The notes under the pieces are model-generated. The model was given only the letters and a program-made list of their open reading frames with translations, ran no database searches and had not been told where the DNA came from. Positions 1 to 11,558 of a stretch of 64,000 nt of DNA are shown piece by piece. How positions within the stretch are numbered: the stretch's first letter is position 1; the number at the start of each line of letters is the position of its first letter. Both the position numbers and the translations under genes were made by a program. The stretch comes from Cokeromyces recurvatus (Eukaryota > Mucoromycota > Mucoromycetes > Mucorales > Mucoraceae), in contig NW_026251400.1 of assembly GCF_025118155.1 (NCBI RefSeq), positions 558,001-622,000 of the forward strand. Direction: 5' to 3'.

Positions 1-130
1 TCTTTTCAACCATGTGTTAAACAATGTAATTTCTAGCATTCTATTTCTTTCGAAATCTTAACTCTTTCTTTTTTTATATATATATATATATATGTATACA
101 TACAAACATATATAGTCAACTACACAACAG

Positions 131-585
131 CAGCAGCAGCAGCAGCTGTGACAAAAGTGCCTAAAATTAATGTTATGGAGTACATTTCAAAACAACAGAT
201 TGAAAAGGCCAATGTAGATGGACGTCGTGAACTCTTTGATCGCCATAATCCTCAAGGTATTAGACCAGGATCGATTGTTCTTGTTGAAACATTTAATGGG
301 CCTGGAGAAACAACCACATCCACCTTTATTGGAGTTTGTATCTCTATTCGTCGAAAGGGCATAGACACAAATTTCACTCTTCGTAACATTGTGATGCGTG
401 TTGGTGTGGAGCAGAGATATTCACTTTATTCACCATTATTAAAGAGTATTAAAATATTACAGAAGCCAAATGAAATTAAATTTAAAAGAGCCAAGTTGTA
501 TTACTTGAGAGATCAACCTGGTAAGGCTTTCCAACCTCTTCAATCTTTATGGAAGCAAGAGCAACTAGAGAAAAATGCAAAATAA
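131..585 (+). CDS. MRPL19: Mitochondrial large-subunit ribosomal protein bL19m, last exon (5' end missing)
   Basis: This is the C-terminal exon of a bL19-family protein of the mitochondrial large ribosomal subunit (IMG1 in yeast). The reading frame contains the family's core: an RPGSIVLVE opening strand, a basic GVCISIRRKG loop, the RVGVEQRYSLYSPLLKSI stretch and the near-invariant RAKLYYLRDQPGKA close to the C-terminus. There is no in-frame ATG at the start. The frame is open upstream, and a pyrimidine/TA-rich stretch ends in ...ACACAACAG just before a run of CAG repeats, so position 131 is a likely 3' splice site. The N-terminal exon with the targeting sequence should lie left of the window. 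The CAG run would encode a short alanine stretch at the exon start. The gene converges on PFF1, about 120 bp away. Family assignment is secure; the exon start is inferred. Confidence 0.85.
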
Positions 586-705
586 ATAATAAATTAAAAA
601 GGAAAAAAAAAAAGAAAAAGTAAAAGAAAAGATAGCTATTATATTATTATACACACATATAATAAACAAACACATAATATGTAAGAAAAAAAAAATAAGG
701 AAAAT

Positions 706-3442
706 TTATTCATCATTACTCAATAAAGGAATAGAAGGGTAATAATGAACCTTAGCAAGACCCACACCTCCTTTAATACTCAATAATGTGTTGAATGGTA
801 AATTATTTCTAAGAGTATTAAAAGCAGGTAATTCACCTTCTGTCCAATCATCATAAATACAACTAAACATCACTTCACCCACATCTTCTGCCTTCTGGTT
901 AGAAGTAAAAGACAAATCCCATCGTACAACACTAACTGATTCCTTAGAGTATACAGTCAATGCTTGAATTATATCCTCTTTCCCTGTTTGAATAGGATAA
1001 TCGTTAATCTTTGCTTGTAATCCTTGAATTCGAGCTGGGTGACTCAGTTGTAGCTGGCAGAGTAAACTATGTTCTGCAGTAGTGTTGATGTTAAGATAAC
1101 ATCGATCTTCATCACAATGAGTTGGCGAATAGGCTACTTTAATTTCCTTCTTGGGATCTCTTGCATAGAGAGGTGTCAATGAGGTTTGATAAGTACATCG
1201 TGTCTGATAAGTTAAATAGGATTCACATTGTACAGTATCATACTCTGATCTTGGTAAAATAGATTTTAAAGTCTTTTGGAGTATACCCCCTGATGAGCCA
1301 GTGATGAGTGCCACAGTTGATAATGATTCAGTAGCATTGTATTCCTGTTGAAAGATGATACGATTGGGTGAAGTCTCCCCATCAAATGGACTGGACATGA
1401 AACAGATGATGAAAAGTGCAACAAAGACAACGCTTGTGCAAAAGGTCGTCTTTTGTATCTCTGCTGCTTTATGCACCCATGGCAGTAAATGGATTAGCAT
1501 TAAGATAATAGGAAGAGAGAGTAATAAATAGATGGAAGATTCAGGTGTTCCATCTGCGCTTGTATGGCGCATAGAATCCATGACAAGTAATAAAAACTCA
1601 GACATAAAAACAACTGGAATACAGATTTGAAGGAGGTAAACAATAGGCCAGTAGCGACCCCCCTTGAAGGCTAACTCTGCATCCTCTTCTTGTTTAGGTG
1701 TTGTATTAACAAGAACAACTGTGGATACTGTACTGCTAAGAAAGAAATAGATTGCAAAGTAGACTGCTGTCACTTTTTTAGATCCTAAATAAGTAGCATA
1801 AACAAGTAAAATATACCAAAGGACTGTAAGTCCATAAAATCCAACTTTCATATTAGCCAGGCTGAGTTGAGATGTCCTTGAAGATTGTATTAATACCCAT
1901 TGTGAAACAAGTAAACCCAATAATGCAGCAGCTGTTAAATAAAGAACAACTATCTTGATACTTCCGTAAGTAGCTGAAGGGTTTGCCATAAGCATGATCC
2001 ATGAGAATAATGCAACAAATACAATCATAAAGACTAAAGCGATTAAAACGGCGACAAAGCCCTGTGAAATAAGTATAAAGTTATGTTTCAAGCGTTCCTT
2101 TCTTTCATCAATATGTCCGTTACTTGAAAACCAAAACCAAGTAAAGAGTCCAATAGGGACCAAAATAAGTGAGATTATATTGATGAATTGACATGTAAAA
2201 AAGCTATAGACAAGCATAAAACGACCCAAGATATCATAATAAATAACGGGCTCAGGTTTTCCTGCTTTGGGAACAATTGTTTCACTATTATCAATACTAA
2301 GTACAGATGCTAATGCCATTTGCCCCATATGTTGGAGGGATTGAGGTGTAGTATGAGCCAAATCATCTCTTTGAGTATGATAATGAGAACGAGGATAGTA
2401 GAAGGAGAAATCAAGACCTGGAACACCATGTTTTGTAAACGTGGTATAGTCAGTATCACTTTTAAGCAATTTTGCCTGTAAAAGATCATTCCCTAGTGGG
2501 GAAGCATGAAGATAATGAGCATTGGATGAAGCCAAGCCATGAACAGCAGCAAGACTATTACTTCTAAACAACAGAGCACGTCCACCAGCACCCGTACCTT
2601 CCAAATTAACAAATAACTTAATGGTAGAGAACCAGGGATGATTAACAAATGCATCAGCTCCAATTAAGCCACCTTCCTCAAAATTATTAAACAAAAAGAT
2701 AATGGTATGCTGGGGTGGATGCTGTACAAAGTATCGAAGTAATTCGATAGCTACTGCTGTACCCATACCGTTATCTGTTACACCATGACTTGTAGATACA
2801 CTATCTATACATGTATAAATAATTCAAAATTAGGTTTATAATATACAAATATACAACTTTTTACCATAATGTGCGTTAATAAGGAAAGATTCATTTAAAT
2901 TATTTGTTTTTCCTATGAGTCTAATAATTACATTTCTTGACTCAACTAACCAATATTCATCTAATAAATAAATAGATAAATAAAAAAAAGAACTATTTGT
3001 ATTATCACATACTTTATTAAAGTTTACCATTTATGAATTTATTTCTCTTTGATACAAGAACAGTAGGGTCGTTATCAATTATTTCCATGTCAATACCATT
3101 CTGTTTTGCTTCTAGCTTAAACTCATTAGCTAGATTAACGATCCAATTCTTAATTTCAATGTTTCCTTTCTGGTTAGCAGAGTGAGGGCTATTAAAGTGA
3201 GAGAGATATTCATTGTAACAGTGAATACCGGGGAAATCATTTTGTTCCCGAGCCTCAACGTCAGATAGAGGAATAGGTAAAGTGTTTCGAATATAATATA
3301 CAAAGATAATTAATAAGTATAAAATACCAAAAATATAAGAATAAATTAATTTTGGAGAAGATTTTTTATGAGGTATTTCTGGCGTTTCTGCTATTCTAGA
3401 TAACAAAGGTGTAGTCTCATTATCATCCCTTGAAGACACCAT
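706..3442 (-). CDS. PFF1: Vacuolar membrane zinc metalloprotease, peptidase family M28 (PFF1-like)
   Basis: Three exons, 3028..3442, 2865..2960 and 706..2804 (minus strand), sum to exactly 870 codons (869 aa). Residues around 45-65 form an N-terminal membrane segment. The M28 zinc aminopeptidase fold follows, with its ligands visible: His169 and Asp171 in HYDS, split by intron 2; Asp181 in TDNGMG; Glu213/Glu214 in NFEEGGL; Glu239 in NLEGTG; and His313 in SHYHTQRDD. The second half holds several hydrophobic membrane segments and a C-terminal lumenal domain, as in fungal vacuolar membrane protease Pff1 and ER M28 proteases. Both introns are short (67 and 60 nt) with GTAAA donors and TAG acceptors. 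Splicing restores the zinc-binding HYD motif, which neither flanking reading frame has alone, so I regard the model as well supported. Peptidase activity and vacuolar location are from the family, not the sequence. Confidence 0.93.
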
Positions 3443-4861
3443 AATAGTTTTCTAAAAGAAAAAAAGAAGAAGAAAAATAAAAAAATAAAAAAAATAAAAA
3501 AAATAAATAAAGCATAATTCATGTAATACTGTATTTGGACAAAATTTAAGTTTCCGACTTGGACAGATTGAAGATCTAACTTTTTGATGCCTCAGTGGAA
3601 TTAGATATTTTAACGATCAATCGAAAATTATTTTAGCTACGTCATTTTTTAATGATACATTTTGAGACAGTTTTAAGAATAGCATATAACCCTTTTTTAA
3701 TATGTTCAGATATTGTTAACTATGATATCTTGATTCCGTCTTCAAATCCATTGTATAATTCTCCTTTTATTTGGCATAAAACCATCTAAGAATTGGTATG
3801 AAATAATTAGTTAGGAAAATAGGTATATTTAGAGTTTAAAAAAAAAAAGAAAAATCAGAAATTAGCTCTAGCTGTTTTTATATGGTATACTAACTAGATG
3901 TACAGTTTTATCATACTTATTTATTCACTTAACTGTACTAGTTTTTTTGAGTACTTGAATATTCTTATTATATGGCTTCATCTATCTTGATCTTTTAAAT
4001 TCTAGGTTTTGTATTCAAAGTTTATTAAAAAAAATAATGATAATCTCGCGCCAAGATAGAATATAGCTTTATGGAAAGATGAAAAGATAGTTTAGCACAT
4101 CATAAACGTGAGCCATTGTACAAATAGCGTACTTATATATATATCTTTTTAATAAGACAGATTATTAATCGTACTCAATTGTATCATATTCGGAATAAGA
4201 GGTTAATTTTAATGATAACTATTCTTCTTAGTTCTATAGTATTATATATAATAATATAAACAAGTGTCTAGAGAAACAGAAAAAATAGTTGAGCTGCAAC
4301 TATGTAAGCTTCTCATTAAGCATTAAATCACTAATAAAGGTACTTACTGTTATTGTATTCCAAGCTAGCAAAATTTTTTATACATCATATATTTACCTCT
4401 ATAGATTCAAGTTGGAATATTTTGAAAACTCCTCATATATATAAAGAGAAATAAATATTCACCCAATTGTAGCTCTATTGAAATGTCTTTTTATACTTGA
4501 ATACATAACAGTTGGATCTATTATTTACTCAATATAGTTAAAAATCCACATCAAATTAGATACACAAAATTATATTATTTGGCTAAAAGTTGGAAGAAAT
4601 ATAGGATTTTTTCAACAAGATGTAAAATCTGATATGGTTAATTTTGCTGAAGTTTCATTTTAGAGGTCAAATTTTCTGTCACTACAAGATTTAAAAGGAT
4701 ATTTTCTATGCAGATCACCAGATGAAGGTTTTTTTGAGTCTACATCGTATTGGATTTACTACTTCACATGTACCTCACAATCCAATACATATAAAATTAA
4801 GGCTTGCAACTTGTATTAAAAAAAAAAATGCCAATCAAGATCTAGTAACTAAAAATAAGTA
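3443..4861. other. Gene-free A+T-rich stretch upstream of PFF1
   Basis: I see no supported coding sequence. The first 100 bases upstream of the PFF1 start are an A-rich tract that could belong to its promoter. The rest is A+T-rich sequence with scattered stops in all frames. It ends where an inverted-repeat copy begins. Confidence 0.5.
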
Positions 4862-5000
4862 CAGCCAGTACGATGGATATTGTCACCAATTAACAAATAT
4901 GTGTCGGCAATTGAGAAATAGTTGTCCCAAAAGAAATTTCAATTTGTCGTTTTTATTTTTTGTTGATTGTTGTTTTAGAAAAAGAGAATTGTCGCAAAGT
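4862..5000 (+). repeat. Inverted-repeat arm A (Tc1-like terminal repeat candidate)
   Basis: This stretch matches the reverse complement of 10111..10243 at roughly 80% by eye over about 135 bases. Shared blocks include CAGCCAGTA, ATTGTC-CCAATTAAC, TTGTCCCAAAA and ATTTCAATTTGT. It begins TA|CAGCCAGT, the form expected for a Tc1/mariner end at a TA target. It may be the far terminal repeat of the element whose transposase relic lies at 8655..10025, or an independent solo end. Confidence 0.6.
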
Positions 5001-5069
5001 TTTTTTTTTTTTTTGTAATTTTATTAAAATTTCTTAGAGAGGTTCTTTATATAGACATTTGGTAATTTT

Positions 5070-5165
5070 GTTATAGAACAAGCTCTGGATATAAGCATAA
5101 GTAATATTATAAAAGATGAATTACATAATACAGGACAAACTATAAGCCCGAACATATAATAATAA
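5070..5165 (+). repeat. Dispersed direct repeat, copy 1
   Basis: About 96 bases beginning TTATAGAACAAGCTCTGGAT recur in the same orientation at 8135..8231 with a modest number of substitutions. Both copies share CTCTGGATATAAGCATAA, AGATGAATTACATAATA and TATAAGCC. Function is unknown. They look like fragments of a dispersed repeat trapped inside the inverted-repeat region. Confidence 0.7.
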
Positions 5166-7259
5166 AAGATATCATATCTTTTGTACACTCTTTGAAACTC
5201 TATCTCTTTCTTCTCTTTAAAGCCATTATTCCTTTCAAACTGATCAAAATCTAAAGATCCTTGTTGTCATGATTATTATAAAAAAGAGCTCAATTGCCAT
5301 AATAAAGTAATAAGAAAGCATACAGCCTAACTATTTAAAATGCATAAACTACTAAGAATATCTTGTTTAATAAAAAAAAAGCATGTAGATTGTGTGTGTC
5401 TAAAAATAAAAATAAAACTGCTGCATAAAATGACATTTTTTATATTATTGATAGCTTATCTACTCTTATTCTTTTGTAGAATATATGAGCATCATGCTCT
5501 GTCGTGTAACTGCATTTAACTAGTTTTGGCTTAATTTCTTTACAAGAATGCTCAATAAATTCACATGAATAAAAATACATATAAAAAAAGTAAACAAACT
5601 TCTTCTTTTTTTTTCTTACTTTTTTGCTTACTTTCAAAGAAGACAGTAATGCTTTACTACATTCAAATAAAAGGCAAAACTTATCTCTGAAGTATTAAAA
5701 AGAAAAGAGAAAAAAAAAAGAAAAGGGGAAAGGCAGGAGAGAAGATTTAACGCAAAGTAAATTAAAAACAAAAAAAAATACGCTAAGATTAAACTTTAAT
5801 AACTTCTTCTTTTCGTTTATTTTTTTTTCTCCTGAATTTTACTATAAAAAAAAAGTACATTTTTTGTTTTTTTTTCCTTTTTTTCTTCTTCTTTTTTCTT
5901 TAGCTTTTTTTATTTTTCCTATTCTTCTTTATTTTTACTTGAAACCATTGATAGACACTGTCAGGGTTATGAAGTGTGCTCAAGTTACATAGCTTGGCTT
6001 ACTTGGGTTTGTAGAACTGTCCGTTTATAACATGGCTAAAGGAGAGGCCTAGACTCTCTTTTGGTTACTACATGCATATCCGCCTTCACCTTGGGTTATT
6101 GCAACCTTAGATAATTGATGGGACCTTATCGAATTTTGACTGCTCAAGTTTGATTTATTTCCAAAGGAGGAGGGAAATAAAAAGGATACTTGGGGTTGGA
6201 AATTGTAAACCTGTTCCTTTTTTAGGGAGATTAGCGTACTCTTTGTCTGCACCATTGAAAGGGCTTATCTCAAGGTTTAGTTTTTCTGTTTTTCTTTTTG
6301 GAGGTTTTTCCTTCTTTTTATTTTTATCTAGTTGCTGTTTATAAAATAAAAATAGATAAGGATGCACAGCTTACGTTTCTGACCGTGGTTTTTTCATCTA
6401 TTTATTTAGTTGAAGAATCCCAACTTGTATTTACTGTTAAGTCAAAAGTAGATGCTAGGGGTCAAAGAAGGGACATTCTCAGGTAAACAATAGTCAGGTC
6501 GTGCACTTCATGTATCTGGATTTCTTCCACTTCGCCACGCTACAGGTCAGAATGTTTAGCCCGGCTTCCAATGAAACTTACATCCAACTGTATTTTTTTA
6601 TTGGGTTATGGGGTGAGGAATCCTATCTTTTTCTTCTAGCAAGGCTTGGGCCAGGTTGGACTTTGCCAAGTGTCTACTAGTTGAAATTGGACGTTTATCT
6701 TTCAAGTAGAAATTTAGAGGGAGAAGAAGAAAAAAAAAGCCCAACATGGGTATTGGTTTATAGAACTTATTTTTGGGATTAGATATGCTTTCACCTTCTC
6801 GTGGTTAATCCTGTTAGTATCAAGTCTCTTCTAAAGAAATTTGAGAACTAAGAAAAGCATCTTTTTTTTATAATATCAATAAAAATGAAAAAAAAAATCA
6901 ATTTAATAAAATCGTGTTCTATAATAAAGTTGCTTCTCTAATAATATTTAATAATTAAGCGTATATAAAAAAGTGGTGAAAGTCTATAATAGCACAGTGT
7001 ATAAATATTAAAAAGACTATTGTACATTTTCCCTAAGATTTCTTTACTCTTAAGGTAAATTCTACATGGTTAAATAAATTCAGCATCACTAGAATGTACA
7101 TTGTCGGAATAAGACTAAAACTAGCCAACATTCATAAAGAGCATTCATAATCTAATTGCTGTACAAAAGACTGTTCATCTTTAGGGTATAACTTGAAGTT
7201 GTTTCAAGCCTTGTCATCATTATTTTATCTGAAAACAAACTAACTTTGGTTTTCCAACT

Positions 7260-7299
<40 letters not shown>

Positions 7300-8134
7300 C
7301 AACATAATTTTTTTCGAAAATTTTCTTTGGGTATTGATTATTGAGTAGTTATATTTATAAAGACTAACTGATTCATCAAAAAGAGGTTGTTGAAATATCT
7401 CAGTCTTTGCAAAGGAATCTTATTCTTTTTATTACAAAATTTTCCACAAAGACAACCCCTTTACTCCTCAGTATCGTATCTACGGATGGTATAATGACAC
7501 TTAATACAGGAAACGTATTCTTGAAGCCTATCATGAAAACAAAAAAGGTTGTCGTTTGACATCACTTGTAAAACGTAACAATACGTTTTTTTGGAAAACG
7601 ACACTGTTATATACAGTCTTTTAGTGCGATATTAATGAAGGTTATCATTGTTTTGAGGTTCTTGTCAGTTATATATTGCTCTTGGATGAGCATTGATTTC
7701 ATCATAAAGAATATAAAGGGTAATTGGTCCTTCAGTAAATTTGTCTCATTACATGGATTATTTAGAGGAAAATCCACAAGATGTGAGCATACATTTAATA
7801 AGAAACTACTGCCATCTTTTATTATGTACGATGCTTCATGCTATTCGATAACTTTTGTTCATAATTTATATGTTGATGCACTCATTATTTATCGCTAACT
7901 TAAACCCACCTATAATGCTTGACTTTTTCTTTTTTTACTTATATTATAGAATAAATTGACTTAATGTTATCTTATTCACCTTAAATTACACTATAATAAA
8001 CTTCTTCTAAAGATTGTCTTAAAGAAAGAAAGAAAGATATAAAGAAATAAGAAAATGAAAATCACAAAAGTTTCTGGGGGCGCCGTGGAGGAAACCTTAG
8101 TCGACGCTAATTCGATTACACGACCTCATGGTTG
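5166..8134. other. Gene-free region with decayed repeat sequence
   Basis: I support no gene here. Positions 5950-6830 are less A+T-rich than their surroundings and look like a decayed mobile element, but I recognise no domain. A pure T38 run lies at 7262..7299. From about 7440 to 7610 one frame gives a transposase-like scrap (FTPQYRIYGWYND, then KGCRLTSLVKRN) broken by stops. Positions 7573..7608 (AACAATACG...GAAAACGACA) resemble part of 10113..10143, linking this scrap to the right-hand inverted-repeat arm. Confidence 0.45.
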
Positions 8135-8231
8135 TTATAGAATAGGCTCTGGATATAAGCATAAGCAATATTATAATAGATGAATTACATAATAAAGGAT
8201 AAAGTATAAGCCTGAATATGAAATAAAACTT
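8135..8231 (+). repeat. Dispersed direct repeat, copy 2
   Basis: Second copy of the roughly 96-base repeat at 5070..5165, same orientation, about 3 kb away. A short G+C-rich patch (GGGGGCGCCGTGGAGG) lies about 60 bases upstream and is not shared with copy 1. Confidence 0.7.
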
Positions 8232-8654
8232 TGTATATAACATCCTGTAAATAATATAAAACTTATTGATAGCCAATCGTCTAGATGTATCAACTATAAA
8301 GCATCGTATCATTTCTGAATATTTAATTTTATAACCTTGATAAAGGATTCAGGTCGTCTTTGATCCATCCAATGAAATAAAAATATAACAAAATTTCAGG
8401 AACATACAATCAGATCATTATAACACCCAATAGATAACCCATAATTCTGTCTCTTGAATCAACACAATGTATATTTGAATACTAACACTGTTTCATGATT
8501 TATGTTCTTTGATAGCTCTTTTTATTTCTTTGATTCATGATTCATTAGTATAAATACAAGTGGTTGTTTAGACACAAAATAATATTTAATTCTTTTATTT
8601 TATTGGATAAACAATACTTCTTTTGTCTTTTTCTTTTTATTTTCCTTTATTTTA

Positions 8655-10025
8655 TTACATACCATCACTAATTTTACTCTTTGATGACATAGCAAAGCCT
8701 TCAAGGTTACTTGCATGTACCTGATTGCAAGCGTCAGCAATTCTGCCAGACAAACTTTCCTCGATCATAAAACGACTACGCTTCAACTTTCCTTTCACTA
8801 ATGACGAAAACTGCTCAATAGGGTTGAGCTCAGGCGAGTATGGAGGCAAGAGCATGATTTTGTATCCTCTACTCTCAATTTTCCGCCTCATTGGATAACT
8901 TTTATAAATGGTACAATTATCCAAAATTAGGTAGTTGTCCTTTAAATTTGGATCAAGATCCATAATATCCAGAAGCTCATTGATGAATTTGATGAAATGA
9001 AGGGTGATTGTGCCTTTGAATATTGGAGGAGCTTTTTCATAAGATGCCTCTATTACTTCCTTTTCGTTATTGTTGGGAGCGGCCCTCTTCCTACCTTTAT
9101 TATCCTTTCTGCTTTTCTTAGGTTTGGCCGGCTTTTGTTTTTTTTTGGGAGGTGGCTTATTAAGTACTCCGTGAATAACATTGGTAGGATGTATGGCACT
9201 TATAACCGTGTGAGAAGTTGCCCTTGTCTTTGGAATCATAACTGCAGCACGAGATCCAGTGGGGGATCTAGCGTAATTGTTCCTCATGTTGATATTGAAC
9301 CCTGACTCATCTATGAAAACACAATTCCGTGTAAAATTCGAGTCCGTATCCTTCTATTCAGTAAACCAATCATATCTTTTCTGCAAGTTTGTCTCATTAT
9401 TTTTTGCTTCTGCTTCGAAAATGGGCTTTTTGACAGTCAAAGACAGGTTGTTTTTAAGGTAATTATTAAGTTGAGATTTTGAGATGCTAAAGCTTTTGAA
9501 TTGTTCAACTAACCTCCTCCACTATATCACCTACAGCAAGCTGAGGGTCATCGTCCACTAGATTCCTCAAAAAGTCGTTGTGATCATCGCTGAAAGAAGA
9601 CTGAGGATCAGAACTTATAGAAGACTTTTTGTAAGGCACTTCTTCCATTTCTCTGGACATTTTCCACCATCTTTGAACCACACATGATTCGATCCCAAGT
9701 TCTCTTGCGAACCAGGTAGCTAGACCTCTTTCCTGAGCACTTTCAATCATTCTGTCAATAAAGTCATCTAGTTGCCTGTCACGGTACTTTCTGTATTCTT
9801 TCTTTGCCTGCTTAATTAGTATTACTTTAGCTACCTTTTCTACAGCAATCTCCTCAGGCGGTTTTAATTTTTTCTCCAAATGCTTTGATCTGTTAGTCTT
9901 TCAAGAACTACATTAGAATTGGGTTATCTCAGTTATAACACCCTTCATTGGATCATAGACTTTCGTACCCTTCTCGTTGTATAGGTTATTGCGTCCATCT
10001 TCGTAACAAAAAAGATCTCTCCATG
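8655..10025 (-). pseudogene. Broken Tc1/mariner (IS630 superfamily) transposase
   Basis: Read on the minus strand, this is a relic of a DDE transposase. An N-terminal segment (YEDGRNNLYNEKGTKVYDP) is followed by stops. Then comes a helix-turn-helix-like region at 9505..9879 with ARELGIESCVVQRWWKM, then the catalytic core: first Asp in VFIDESGFN near 9310, second Asp in YLILDNCTIYK near 8920, and the glutamate in SPELNPIEQF near 8820. At least one frameshift lies near 9510, just after VEEVS, and an in-frame TAG falls near 9357 between WFTE and KDTDSN, so it cannot encode an intact enzyme. It resembles the transposase at 54329..55468 in motif order and in the MDS/LDN and LNP-EQF motifs, so the two are probably diverged relatives. 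Confidence 0.85.
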
Positions 10026-10110
10026 ACTCAAACCAAAAACAAAAAAATATATTAAACAAAAAGAAGAGCTCAGGAAGAGGAAAACACTACGACAATTTAA
10101 GCTAATCTGA

Positions 10111-10243
10111 TGCAACAATACGCTTTTCCTAAAACGACAATGAACAAAAATAAAAACTACAAATTGAAATTTTTTTGGGACAATTATTTCTCAACAGCCA
10201 ACAAATAGTTGTTAATTGGCGACAATATTCATCTTACTGGCTG
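10111..10243 (-). repeat. Inverted-repeat arm B (Tc1-like terminal repeat candidate)
   Basis: Reverse complement of arm A at 4862..5000. It lies just upstream of the N-terminus of the broken transposase, where a transposon end is expected. Read inwards it begins CAGCCAGTAAGATG, closely matching the arm A start CAGCCAGTACGATG. Confidence 0.6.
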
Positions 10244-11018
10244 CAAATTCGGCATAGATCCTTTCTAATTAATGAATAATCGGTCTACCTTTAATATGAA
10301 ATACTACAATTCTGTACAAGGTACAGGGTTTGACAGGTTTTTTAAAGTATCTTGATTTTTTTCCGTTTTGCCTGATTGATAAATAAGAAACAACTCTTTT
10401 TCACATTGCTTAGAAATATTTTATCGAGCAGTTAAAACCTGGCCATGCATAGAAAACAGATGGTTTTCTGTGATGAAGTATGATTTATTAAGGTATTAAC
10501 TCTTTTTATTTGATTTATATTTGTTAAAAATATACTATAATTATTTGTGTTAGATATACAAGTTAAAGCTGTAATGAAACCATGTAATACTTAATTTTTA
10601 CTAAATATTACTGTGAATGTTATTGCTCGCTTTCTTCATTTTCTAAAAGGATTTCAGCGACTCTTAAGTATCCTAAGAATATGAGACACCTATAAGAAGC
10701 TATTATAAAGAGCGTATATCTGAATAATGATAAATAAAAAGAAGACTGTAGTAATTATTCCTGTCTGATTATTATTAGATTCCTCAAGATACATTCTTTG
10801 TGGATTCAAGTAAGTAAAAAGGGGAAAAGACAAGACTTTACTTTTGTACGAGATCCTTTTTGCTCTAAATTTTTTTTTAATCAATTGACAAATTTCCCGA
10901 AAAAGGAGTGAAAAAAAAAAAAGGTATCTTATGGTTTTTTATGCATTTTGATTTTGAATACACTCACTTATCGTTGTATTGTTTGTTAGACACAGAAGAT
11001 ATAATGTAAATAAATTAT

Positions 11019-11058
<40 letters not shown>

Positions 11059-11100
11059 TTTTTTTGTTTTGTTTTTTTGCTTTTATCTTTATTTACTCTA
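10244..11100. other. Gene-free A+T-rich stretch
   Basis: No supported gene. A pure T35 run occupies 11021..11055, followed by T-rich sequence with a few interruptions. Confidence 0.5.
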
Positions 11101-11294
11101 TAATGATGACTCTGTATTATATTATTCTATTCTTAATCTTCTTCAAGTTAGTTATTAATTCTATTAAACAAAAGTTCCAATTATTTACAAGAACAGCAGA
11201 ACAAGCAAAGATCACTGAAACCAGTAATAACAACACTAACCCTACAAATTTAATAACAATAAAAAGTTCTTCATTAAATAGATATAAGTGCTAA
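11101..11294 (+). CDS. Possible small membrane protein, unidentified
   Basis: An ATG-initiated frame of about 64 codons follows a long T-rich stretch. It would encode a hydrophobic N-terminus (YYIILFLIFFKLVI) and a polar, Asn/Thr-rich tail. I do not recognise it. In A+T-rich sequence such frames arise easily by chance. In its favour are the clean hydrophobic-then-polar pattern and the gap between transposon debris and EAF3. It is a candidate only. Confidence 0.22.
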
Positions 11295-11558
11295 TAATGA
11301 ATAAGTACACTTGTAATATACGCACTATCCACTAATATTATGCATGCATTATATCTAAAGAGAAGCCTATTTTAATAGCTACTTTTTATTATGATTATTA
11401 CTATTATTACTATTATTACTATTATTAAAACTAGGGGGATCGTTTGTTTATTTTACATGTGAATATTCATTTGTAAAATACTCTTTTTCATGTATTTGAA
11501 TAAAGCTATATTAAATATAATTCTATTAGTAAAAGCATTCTCGAGTAATATAAATTAA

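Noticed and set aside
6049..6486. Several overlapping 60-70 codon frames on both strands
   Set aside because: None has conserved motifs, hydrophobic pattern or splice context. They arise because this patch has fewer stops.
7635..7898. 87-codon frame with a hydrophobic start
   Set aside because: No recognisable domain. It overlaps transposon-like debris and the composition fits chance in A+T-rich DNA.
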